This document shows, piece by piece, positions 20,116 through 31,000 of a DNA stretch of 64,000 nt. The stretch's first letter is position 1. Each line of letters begins with the position of its first letter. The notes beneath the pieces were generated by a model. It ran no database searches. It worked only from the letters and a program-made list of their open reading frames with translations, and had not been told where the DNA came from. The DNA is from Liolophura sinensis (lineage: Eukaryota > Mollusca > Polyplacophora > Chitonida > Chitonidae): NCBI RefSeq assembly GCF_032854445.1, contig NC_088304.1, forward strand, positions 20,845,704 through 20,909,703, written 5' to 3'. The position numbers were made by a program, and so were the translations under genes.

Positions 20116-21089
20116 TTCGATCGATCTATCAGTCCATCACCAATTATTGTGAGTTAACAGTACACACTACACAGAAGCATTAACAAAACCCAGAACACAG
20201 GAAGTAATTGCGAACTAAGTACGCAATGTACATGAACAAAGGGGCTTTTAGTGCACCTAGGTTCACCAGTCCCATGACTCCGTACAATACACTAGAGATC
20301 CTGAATCTAAAAGTGAGATCTTTGCGATGACTTGGAAGTCGGAAATTATGGTCTAAAATTTGTCCCTTTGACGCCCAGAAAGATTCGAGCTTTTTATCAG
20401 CGATCAATTGCAATTTGAATAATGGCCGTTGTTAATTTCCACAGCTTTAAAACCTTGCAATTGTATTTTGTTTGTGGATGTGGTCAAAATCTCCTTGACA
20501 ACTGTCAAATCCACTAGATATACAAATGGAAATGTTACTGATTCTTCCTTATCGATTTTCCGTAGCACTTCATATTTATTTATATCGGAACTGCCTTCAT
20601 GTTGTAGATCAAGTACATACTTTGATAGCTAGCACAGTGTTCGAATGATTGATGAGTGGCGTTCGAAACTTTATAAACTGAAAACATTCAGGGCTCTGTG
20701 AGTTTCTGCAAACATCGACGAGTAAATGTTGACAGAGGAATACATTTAAATATTTCTTATTTATCAAATTTCGAAAAATACCGAAGTTAAGATGAAAAGC
20801 CATCTAGGGATATTCAATAGCTGGATACAGAGTGCATTGCCTGACCAGAATAGGGAAATAGAAAACTTGATCCAGGCCACCTTAACCTGTACATGAATCT
20901 TCGATCCTATTTTGGACGCCGGGAATGAACGTCCCTGGGCAGGTTAAGTTATACCGTAGCACATAGGACATTATGAAATGTTTATTCTGAGTGGTGTTCT
21001 ACTCGATCAATGTTGTTTTGGATAACGGGTGCGACACTAGTGTCTGCTTCGACGCATAGGCTGTATCATGTATCCTTACAGCGTGTACC

Positions 21090-21357
21090 ATTCAACAACA
21101 GGGGCCTCCGTGGCTCAGCGCTAGCGCAGCATAATGACCCTGGAGTCTCTCACCAATGCGGTCGGTGTAAGTTCAAGTCCAGCTCATGCTGGCTTCCTCT
21201 CCGGCCGTACGGTGGAAGGTCTGCCAGCGACCTGTGGATGAATGTGGATTTTCCCGGGGCTCAGTTTCAACTTTCAATAAGTCGTGTAAGTGAACTATTC
21301 TTGAGTACGGCGTAAAACACCAATCAAATAAATAAAATAAATCAATTCAACAACAGG
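21090..21357 (+). repeat. V-SINE-like copy with 13-bp target duplication
   Basis: The element at 21103-21344 starts GGCCTCCGTGGCTCAGCGCT and ends with an AAATAAATAAAAT tail. ATTCAACAACAGG is repeated perfectly at 21090-21102 and 21345-21357. Confidence 0.9.
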
Positions 21358-22135
21358 TACAACAAAACAAAATGAATTGCTCCCCCATAGGGAGCAACAC
21401 GAAAGTCAGCTAACTGGAAAACACCATGTTAGCCAAAACACAGCAGACTTCCAAAATATCATAAAAGTAATGAGTAAGAATTGATTTTCCTCTGAAAAGC
21501 AAACAAAAGGAAGTGCTTAAAAGCCCAGTGACACCGAGACACGCTCTGCTTGCCATTCACCAAGATGCGTGAATTCATGGATTATGGGCTCCGAATGTGA
21601 CTTACCCATTGCATCCTTTTGTTAGGAAGGTTGAAAATGAGCCATAATTTTCGTTATCACCCTTGCTTTCCGTAAATAACAAAAAAAAAAACCATTTAAA
21701 AATCCCTATTTCGATAGCCAATGGCATTGCGGCCCGCATACTTCCCACCAGGGCATATTCAGCCAGTTTGTATTTCTTTGTTTCGAAGCACGTTCAGAAC
21801 CGATTTATTTGTTGGCGAAACATTAAACATCGGCAATTAAGCAGTCCGGTGAGCGGTGATTGACCTGATTTCATGGAATCGAACTGGCAGTGAAAAGCCC
21901 CGTTCAGACTATTCAACATCACTCATCTTTTGTTAACTCAACACGAGTCAACTTAAAGTTGAGTCAACAAGTTGAGCCATGTTGAGTAGTGTGAAAGGGT
22001 TCTTCAACTTGGTTCAACAACACTCGACACCATCCAACTTTGTTCAGTGAAAGTAGCCAATCGGTGGTGCCCTTGAAATAGCGCCACTGTCTTAAGGCAC
22101 CAAAGGCGAAATAGAGAAACTGGTCTCACGACGAG

Positions 22136-22270
22136 AAAGATTCGTTGATAGAGGAGTATGAAAAATACCCTTTCCTGTACAACATTCTCCCCAAAGATTA
22201 TAAAGACGGACAAAATAAAATCCTTGTGTCTCATGTATTGGAGAGAAAGATGGAAATTTCCTTGATATAA
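22136..22270 (+). pseudogene. MADF-like DNA-binding domain fragment in the TIR element
   Basis: This short plus-strand frame reads DSLIEEYEKYPFLYNILPKD then YKDGQNKILVSHVLERKMEI. The pattern LI-x2-[YV]-x-[KR]-YP-x-LY ... P-x-YKD-x2-x-K is the start of MADF (Myb/SANT-like) domains, which occur as second proteins of Harbinger elements and in host regulators. The frame stops at 22270, while VKIKTELHTRRQRW further on (from about 22273) looks like the next helix in a shifted frame, so it appears broken. The assignment rests on the motif alone. Confidence 0.6.
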
Positions 22271-22359
22271 TTCGGTAAAAATAAAAACAGAGCTCCACAC
22301 ACGACGACAGAGATGGACAACGTTCACCTATCTCGGAACACCCAACATATCTCACCAGA

Positions 22360-22632
22360 ATTTAATTATTTATTTATTTATGTGACTGGTGTTTTACACC
22401 GTCGTCTAGAAAATTTCACTTGTACGACGGCGGCCAGCAATCTGGTGGGAGGAAACCGGGCACCGCCAGTGGGAAATCCATGACCATCCGCAGGTTGCTG
22501 GAAGACCTTATCACATACAGTCGGAGAGGAAACCAGCAGGGGCTGGTCTTGAACTCACATCGACCGCATTGGTGAGAGGCTCCTGGATCATTACGCCGCG
22601 ATAACGGGCTAGCCAACTGAGCCACGGAGGAG
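22360..22632 (-). repeat. Full-length V-SINE-like copy inside the TIR element
   Basis: TGACTGGTGTTTTACACCGT ... ACGGCGGCCAGCAATCTGGT ... AACTGAGCCACGGAGGAGTC. Its flanks share CAGAATT, a possible short target duplication. Confidence 0.85.
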
Positions 22633-23457
22633 TCCAACAGAATTCAACTTGTTGTTGAGTTAACAAATGCTGAACGATGTTGAATGGGGCTTAAAGCAAT
22701 ACCGGTGATAGCGAAAGAGGTCAAACAGCCGATCGATGTAAACCACGTTTTTGTTGTTTCGCCACTAATTTCTATCAAGCCTATTTTGCCCCCAAATGAC
22801 CGTCTCCGGTAACTCTTAATATGTTCACGTGCAGGGAGTTGGTTTTTTGTTGTTGTTGTTGTTGTAGAACCTGACGGGGTCGTAAATTATGAATATTTAT
22901 GGAGGGAAGTTTAGGGCTTTGAACAGTTAATATACGGCTCAATCAATCTTGGTAGTTGGCGTGGGACATTGCCAGCTTGAATAAATGAAGATAATCAAAA
23001 AAGACTCAAGTCAAGTCCACTTTTTTGTTGAGTCAATCACAGTTCGTCCGACAGTGTTCAGTGTCGGGCACAGCGCAGATTAATGCGAGCCAGGATAATT
23101 CCTGTGTTTGGGTTGAAGGACAAAGCCTACCTGGAAGAAAAGCAATCAGTAACTCGGTTGTCTCCCCTTTGACACTTGTGCGCACACCGTATTTATATGA
23201 CTAGGCAGTTATCGAATTATGAATTCTGTTCATTGCCTGAAATTTATGAAAAGCTGATTTGAAATATTTTACTGTTTTTTTTTCTTATCTCAAAAGAAAG
23301 TTTTACAAGAAATGTATGTAAGTAATCGTGTGTCTTTATGAACAGGCATTAACAGCAGATGCAGGCTATCATGGGCTTTGCAACTCCGTCTACGGTATGT
23401 CTCTAAGGGACTTTTATTGAAAATGTAATTGATTTGTTACTGATATAATTTATTCGA

Positions 23458-23520
23458 TTGGTGCTTTACGCCTTACTCAAGAATACACGTACTTACACGA
23501 CGGCGTTCAGAATTATGTTT
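23458..23520 (-). repeat. V-SINE tail fragment
   Basis: TTGGTGCTTTACGCCTTACT then ACACGACGGCGTTCAGAATT: tail and first part of the central domain only. Confidence 0.6.
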
Positions 23521-23934
23521 GAGGAAAGCAAAAACGGAATCATAAGAAACTTTTTGAAGAACAGAACATTTGAAAGTACACATCGAAACTTCTTTTATCG
23601 CCGGTTAAAACGGTTGAAGTTTTATAAAATAACCGTCTTATATTTGAGATTAACACCTTTTTCTTGTTAATTAGACATAGTGACATTTTACATTTGAGAT
23701 CACTGGCTTCCTGAGTTTAAAAAGAAGCGATAGTTGTGAAAACCACCACCAGGGGGAGCTGATCAATGAAATCATAGACCCTACTCCAACCGTTTCTGTT
23801 CTTTGACGCAAACGAAAATGGGGGAAATTTTTAAGATAAATTTGGACCAGCGCGACTACCCCTTAGCTGTTCATTAATGTAGTCGCTAACAGTTCATATC
23901 CATCTTACACTGACTTCCTCTCCTTTTATAAGTG

Positions 23935-24030
23935 GAACCATCTGCCCAGTTTCTTCCTACCATAATTCTGGCCGCCGTCGTACAGGTAAAACTATTCTTG
24001 AATTCGGCGTTAACCCCAATAAGAAAACTA
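23935..24030 (+). repeat. V-SINE tail fragment
   Basis: CTACCATAATTCTGGCCGCC then CTATTCTTGAATTCGGCGTT. It may be the opposite half of a broken pair with 23458-23520. Confidence 0.6.
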
Positions 24031-24039
24031 AATTTTGAC

Positions 24040-25490
24040 TAAATGATACGTTTGAAACTTTCATCAAAACAAAATTTTGTCCTTATTTTCTACGGGTGCT
24101 TAAGAACCTTAAATAACTCAAAGTTAATAAACGTTTGTCCACGTCTGTATCAGCTGAAATTAATGCACGTCTTCAAAAGGCCGTATAGAATGTTGTGTTA
24201 CTTCGTGTTTATTATTGATCAGATAAAAAGTGCTGTGAAGCATTTTTAAGGAAGTATTACAAATTGCTCTTCCATTCACGCATTAAGAAGCACGTTTAAC
24301 GGAAGGTTTTGTTGTTGGAAAAAGTCAATAATACTGAAGGAGTATATAGAAAAGCCAGTGAAAAGAAGACCATCGATGACAAATACAAATTGGCATATTT
24401 GGTCATTCGTACCTGGTGAAGCACGGACACTTGACGCTGTGTCTCATATAGGTTTTTACCTTTTTTTTTTCATAACAATACGCTTATACCATGCCATTCA
24501 CAACACAAAAATGCGATAAAAGAAACTCATTGGCCTAAAACTTCATTGTTTAGGCTATTTTATAAAGCTTTGAGATCGATAAAAAGATATTTCTAGACAC
24601 CTACGATAATCGTTGCAATATGTTTGATATAACATAGACTGCTAATTACTGGCATCACGTGACAGCCCACATTAAATGTCATTAATGTACCCAGTATAAT
24701 GTCTGTAGGTGCAGTAATGAAACTGTAACAGTAATGTACACGTAGGTTACCATAAACAATATCACCTTAAGTTTCTTCTCTTCTCCTCAAACCATCAGGG
24801 CTGAAAATTTCTACCACCATGCGTTCAAGCCTTCTCTGATCTTAAGCCCTGCACCAGTACCATTACTGTGTTTGTAACCGGCGTCCATCTAACTAACGCT
24901 GGCCGATTTTCTTTTATTTAAGCATATACTTCAGCTGTTATTAACGCAACATTTCCCTGGTCCAGATTCAGTTATATGCATCGAGGTCGATATGAATGAG
25001 ATCTACCGTTTTTTTTTTCACATAAACATACTGTCAACAAATTCTCTTTGTCATACACAAACAAGGTTCGTTTAAACATTTCACTAAATCGTATGTGTTG
25101 TCCAGTCTATTTTGTCGACTTTGTAATGTTTTTAGTTTGGTGGAAGCAGGCAACTGCCGTGAAATATATCAGGTACAACATGCTAAAAGATAAAACACAC
25201 TTTTCATTATAGCAGATGTCATGATGAACACTGGCCCACGATTTCTTATGTAAAGGTTTTTTTTGAATGTGTTAAAATTATTTATTGATGGTTTAATGTT
25301 TCTTCTTTTGAGATTTTAATATTTGCTAAACGCCATAATTCAGAAATTTCCAGTTATACAATGATGATCAGTGTTACGAATTGAGGGGAATCCAAAGTAA
25401 ATCTCCTTCTTTCGTATACACCGTGGTTTCACCAAAGCACCCAGGAACGCACCTTCACAGTTTTAACTTTTGTTCTTTACTTCGCTGGAA
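24040..25490. other. No gene recognised
   Basis: AT-rich sequence with no coding exon or clear repeat that I can support. Confidence 0.4.
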
Positions 25491-25491
25491 T

Positions 25492-25645
25492 ATTTATTTA
25501 TTTAATTATTTGATTGGTGTTTTTACGCACTACTCAAGAATATTTCACTTGTAGAGCGGCGGCAAGCAGTGTGGTGGAAGGAAAGAGGACAGAGCCCGTG
25601 TAAAGCCCATGACTATTTGCAGGTTGATGACAGACCGCTGCAACA
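25492..25645 (-). repeat. Truncated V-SINE-like copy
   Basis: TTTGATTGGTGTTTTTACGC, CACTTGTAGAGCGGCGGCAA and CATGACTATTTGCAGGTTGA; the head is missing. Confidence 0.75.
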
Positions 25646-26384
25646 CGACACCTGACTGAATTGACAAGAGCAAGCCCTGCAAAGGATCGCCTACATCAAC
25701 TACATCATCGTGTGAAGATCCCTCCACACCTTTTCTTCATTTGGATGGTGTGCCACTTGAAGTGCAAGTTCGTGTGATCATATGAGCTGAAATTTATATA
25801 CACACTTGAGACAGATGTTATGATGGGCTGAAGAAGCTCCTTTATTAATTTTCAGTACAGTATTTCAGTGCTACGTGAATTTGTGCTGAACTCAAATTAC
25901 ACATTAAAGAAAAATTAGATCATTTTTAAAGAACTACATTTTAATCCTGAAGTGTCACACATTGAATGAAACAACACTCTGCAAAACAAGATGCCCATAA
26001 GAAAATAAATTTGTTGCTAAGGTAAAATTACAATAGTGTCGCATTTTATATAAAAAACAACAAGATTATACACAATCAGCAGAGTATTTTGCCAATATCA
26101 TTCAATACTAGGTGTTCTTAAGTTAAGCTAAGTTAAGTTGACAACATTAAACTGTTATGGTGATGCATAGCGTTATTGACACATTGTGTAATATATTTTA
26201 ATTCACTACACTATAAGGCTTTCTCTTTTATGTCAAATACGAGTAATGTCATTGAACACAGTGTACAGGGTACGCTAGCAGGTTCATCTGCAATACTGCA
26301 ATACCATATTTTTAAAGTTTATTAATCACAGAATTGATTAAGCAACGTGCTAGGATATATACATGTGACATAATTAAAGACTTA

Positions 26385-26640
26385 CAGCATAGAGAGTAAA
26401 ACCAGAGCAGGGACAACAGGGCGATTATTGGCAAGTGTCGCACACAACCGGTGAAATACATCCTCTTGTCAATTTACCACTGGTGGGCTTTCATTTTTAA
26501 CGTTTACGTCAATGTTTAAATGGTTGCAAATTACATGTCCTCTAGTTCCATTGCTTAAGCAGAATCATGCAATTTTTTAGACGTCACTGGTCTAGAATTT
26601 CTCAAAATTCTGTGCAACATGTTGTAACATACAATAACTG
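26385..26640 (+). repeat. Dispersed repeat R2, long copy
   Basis: It carries CTTACAGCATAGAGAGTAAA, CCAGAGCAGGGACAACAGGG, CTTGTCAATTTACCAC, CATGTCCTCTAGTTCCATTG and AGACGTCACTGGTCTAGAAT, in that order. It is one of the clearer copies of the family. Confidence 0.7.
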
Positions 26641-27285
26641 GAATTAGGCATACGGCATTTTAACCATGATTGTTTGAGTACAAACTTTTGCACACGCCCC
26701 CAGTTACTTTTGCTATCAGATGCTGACCTCACATATGCATAGTTACCATGTTTACAGCTGTGCTTAACCTGCATGTTATCATAAGTGACAAAATTAGCGT
26801 TGATGTGCTTAGACCACTTTATTGTTGTTCTCTACCTTCCATCCTCAACATACCATAAGAAGGCATACAGCGAAACTTAAAACATAACTGTGTTTAGTCG
26901 GATCGTAGGAGGACCTGTACGAGAAATTATGATTTTGCTCAACTATAATCCATACGTGCTTTACCCAGTCGTTGTTTTCTGAAAGTATAAGAAAATTACG
27001 ACTGGTTTCATCACATCGTATTCATATTTGACATTCATTCTTCAGTTGGGAAATTTTGCAGTGATATTTAATTCGCTATCATGTGACAATTCACTCAGAT
27101 GGCAAAAAGACAAAGTTTGAGGTTTCTAAGGAACCCCAAAAAAGTTGCTCTGAGTTGTCGCCCGTGTATGACGAGCTTTACACCACGTGTTTCCCCAATA
27201 TCCAAGACCAACAACCTTTTACCGTACTTCACAACGAACTCCCACAATCAAAATAACATTTCTTTGCACCAGCATACATTGTTCG

Positions 27286-27498
27286 TTATTGTTTCACCCA
27301 AAGTTGCATGAAGGAAACATGTGCAAAATTGGAAAGGATCAGTAAAGTTCTGTTCAATTCTGCCGCATGTGGATTTTGTTCCAAAAGCAAATCTGTGTCC
27401 CAGTATGACTCCTCTGGTTTAAATTTGCCGTTATCCTCACCTTGTAAAGCATTGATTTTGTCCACGACAAATTCAGCAACCGATGAACCAAATTTCAC
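27286..27498 (-). CDS. Unrecognised hydrophilic reading frame
   Basis: A 70-codon minus-strand frame beginning MKFGSSVAEFVVDKINALQG and containing EESYWDTDLLLEQNPHAAEL. Its composition is protein-like and unlike the repeats nearby. It lies beyond the stop and poly(A) signal of the lectin gene. No splice-consistent partner exon was found. It could be an exon of another gene, a processed fragment or chance. Confidence 0.3.
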   Translation of the reverse strand: MKFGSSVAEFVVDKINALQGEDNGKFKPEESYWDTDLLLEQNPHAAELNRTLLILSNFAHVSFMQLWVKQ

Positions 27499-27654
27499 CT
27501 TCGGCTCCGTCTTTAAGTGGACGGTTTACGCCGTACCGAGAAACTGTTGATGGTTTTCGCCAATGTTCGCGTTTTCTCTGTTCGAGTTAAGCATATAAAC
27601 AGTTTAGCAAAATATACACGTAAGTGCGATATTTTTACCAGCAGGTATGTAAAC

Positions 27655-27660
27655 TTTATT
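27655..27660 (-). terminator. Putative poly(A) signal of the lectin-PAN gene
   Basis: AATAAA on the minus strand, about 97 nt beyond the stop codon at 27757. Confidence 0.5.
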
Positions 27661-27756
27661 TGAAGTAACACAGTTTTGCATACACATGTGCTCAATTTAA
27701 TATTTGAGGTTGTGCTTTATCGATGACAAGCCGAACGGTCAATCATTTTGTTTTAC

Positions 27757-28001
27757 TTAGTCGTAGGTGACAAATCCAAGATGAAAGGTTGCCCTGTTCT
27801 TCATTTCAGTGTAGAACTTGTTATACAACATACAAAAGCCGCCTTGAAACCCGCTGTTATATCCAAAGGCCAAGCATCCACAGTTTTGTAAGCACAGGTT
27901 TGCGCATGCCGCAAAACCCGTATAAGAATAAGATAGTATCGTGGCTTTTAGGTATTTCTCGTCACTTGACGCTTTTCTCCACACTTGTGTCTGTATGGAA
28001 C
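27757..28001 (-). CDS. Lectin-PAN gene exon 4: PAN/Apple-like domain and stop
   Basis: The acceptor is TTCTCTTCAAG, entered in phase 1. It reads SIQTQVWRKASSDEKYLKAT, then ACANLCLQNCGCLAFGYNSG and FCMLYNKFY, ending TYD-stop. The C-x3-C-x2-C-x-C-x-AF-x-Y ... C-x-L pattern matches the core of PAN/Apple modules, which bind proteins or carbohydrates. Confidence 0.75.
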
Positions 28002-31000
28002 CTTGAAGAGAAAACAAATATCAACGTCAACAAAACTTCAGTCGTATGCAACAAAAAACAGTGATAGACTTAAGTTGATATTGGGGCTCAGTTGGTAAAC
28101 GCTAGCGCAGCGTAATGAACCAGGAGCCTTTCACCAATGTGGTCGCTTTGAGTTCAAGTCCAGCTCATGCTGGCTTCCTCTCTTGCCGTACGTGGGAATG
28201 TCTGCCGGCAGCCTGCGCATAAAGGTAGGTTTCCCCCGGGCTCCGACCACTATAATGCTGGCCGCCGTCGTATTAGTGAAATATTCTTGAGTTCGGCGTA
28301 AAACACCAATCAAACAAATAAATAAATTGATACTGTGAAATAATAGTAATCAGATAACATGAGTTACATATAACAGAATTCTGCGCTCTTAACATCAGTT
28401 GCCTATCTCGTCATGCATTACCCGATCAACTGTTGACAGACAGATTTGGAATTCTCCACGACATGACTCTTCACCAGTTGGGCCAACCAGTTAAACGCGG
28501 TTATGCACCGGTTGCTGTATGTTAGCTGAAGAATATTACCCAAATCAGTATCACTGATGAATATTGCTGACTAAATTCTCCATCACAGTTTCGGTTTGAA
28601 ACTGATTGGCAGTAGGTTTATCTACTTTCTGACTAGTAGTAGGAATACAATGGCAACGGTACAGTAGAGTTTTAACATTTAGGGTGTTGTTGTGGTCTTG
28701 ATTTTCTCTGAAATACATTGACTTTCAACTGCCAGTACTCACACAAAATAGCCTATCTTTTTTGAAATCTGCAGTATTTGCAAGGACAGTTTTCACATAA
28801 GCTTACTTTTTGTTCGATATTTAAATGTTTAAATTTATTTCGCTGAATCTCGCTGAAAGTTCTCTGTTGGGCTCTAACATGGAATCGTGTTGTTAGAACT
28901 TTAAATAGGGTTACATGACGTAAACCATCCTATCATATTTTGTTCATGAGTTTTCCTTGTCTCCGAGGCATTTCGGCAGTTTCTTTAGCTAACTGATAAC
29001 TAGATAACAAAGTTGTTTGAACAGAGAATTATTCTAAATGTTTCAGGGGCTGATCGTAATGGACGACGAGATAGGCCGCTGATACTTCATGTACGGAATG
29101 GTGAGACATTAACTGTGAAATAAGGCCTCTTTTCGGATAAGCTGCTTTGAGGCCTAGCCCGACCTTATGCAACACATTAACAATTTAATGTGTTACACCG
29201 AAAACCTGAAGGCTATGACAGAAGAGAAACGTTCTTTAGAGCAACACCAACCAAAATGAAATCGAAACTCAGCATAAGCTGATAACAAACCTGCAGTGGC
29301 TAACAACAGAATGACATGCAAAATCGATCGTAGAAAAAGCAGTTTTAGTTTCTGGGAGGAGATACAATCCCGACCTCAGCACATATGTTTTATAATTTCA
29401 AATGTAATAAAAGCACAATGGACCTTGAGTTACGGGCTCAGCTAATCTATACCTGGATGCGGCTTGACTAGAGGATTTATGCTGTACAGTACGCAAACCG
29501 GAATGTCCATGCGATGCTGTCAAACAAATCATACACAGAGTTGACTGTGTAGAATCTTTGCCGAACACGGACATTCAACCAGGATATCACACTCTGGGGC
29601 AGAGCCTCCATCAAGAATAACACTGTAAGTTAGACGAGAATGCCCAATGCGACACTTCGTTAAAACTACTTGATATTTTCGAGACATACCGTGAGCATAA
29701 AAATTACAGCCAATAACAAGGCGAACTCTGTGCAATTTATTATGGATCTGAAGGCCCCGTTCACCATTCTAAAAGCGACGAATCGAAAACCAGTATACAG
29801 AATTTTCACTTTAGACATGAATTTTTTTAGAGCAGCCTTCGACTCCTTTCCTACGACTGTGTTTCCATGCATACAAGTATGACTCGTATCCATCAGAATA
29901 TGAGACTTTTGCCTCTTTGACTTAGTTTTCTGTGTGAGGTTAATATCTCAAGTATCAATGTGTTTTACATTCATTATGCTGTATTTCCAACAGGCAGGGA
30001 AGAGAATGACTACATACCATTGCATTCTGCGCAAAAACATTTCATAAGGCCAGAAACATAGAAGAGACTCGCTGTTCTAAGACGGCAATTGCCCCCATCC
30101 CATGGCTCATCAGTGTATATAAATTTATAACCCGCATTGTTAGCCTTAACCTTGCACAACCTTGCTGAATTATAAGAGGTTTTGTATTGGATTTGCTATG
30201 TCTACGCAGATCAAATATTAGTTTAGGTTGTAGATTAAGCCAGGGAGAAGACTCCGGAAAAGATAACGGAGCTATATCCTCTAGCTTGATGTTAACTCCC
30301 ACAATAGACTGATTTTGTTGGGACATTTATTAAATTTATTTACATATGATGAATTGAAAACACAGTCGTAGGCACGATTTGATGGATGAGCTTTAAGCTT
30401 TTAAGCATATTGAAGGCTGAGTTTTATATGTCGGTTATATAAAGAAGGCTTATAAACTCTTTACTGGTGATGTGCTAAAAGCACCAAGGCTGAGTCTCAA
30501 AGCTTGGTGATGAACAGTGTCAAACATTTGAATTTACAACTTCCTTGCAAAACCGTAAATGATGGACCCATAGTCCAATTTAGACTTCATCACAGAACGA
30601 TACAGATTTAATAACACAGGTTAGCACCCCAATAGGTGCTAGATACAACCTTAATAATATATGGAGTTCTTGTACAGTAGCTTTTGAGCATTTTATATGA
30701 CGTATAATAGATAGCTTACTATCTAATATTATACCAAAATGTTGTTTCTTTAACAATTTTAATCTGTTCACCAAAAAGATTAAGTTCGGGGCCAAGATGA
30801 AATATCCGTTTACTACAAAAATGCATCCCGGCGATTTTAAACGCTGAAAATGTAAAACTGTTTTCAGTTGCCCATTTCTCGATCTTATTGAGACAAAACT
30901 GCAGCTGGCGGTCGATTTTATTCATATTTATACATTCTAAGATATGAGAAAATCATCAACAAATAAAACACCCTCTGTGCGAGAATCTACGGTTTTAGCC

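Larger units (their letters stand above)
21896..22692. mobile_element. TIR DNA element, Harbinger-like, split by a SINE
   Basis: The left end (AGCCCCGTTCAGACTATTCA ... TTTGTTAACTCAACA, 21896-21952) is an imperfect inverted match of the right end (22641-22692, whose reverse complement starts AAGCCCCATTCAACATCGTT and has TTTGTTAACTCAACA). Between them lie a MADF-like reading frame on the plus strand and an inserted minus-strand SINE (22360-22632). These end sequences and MADF genes are typical of PIF/Harbinger transposons as I know them. No transposase is visible, so the copy is non-autonomous. A clear 3-bp target duplication was not established. Confidence 0.7.
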
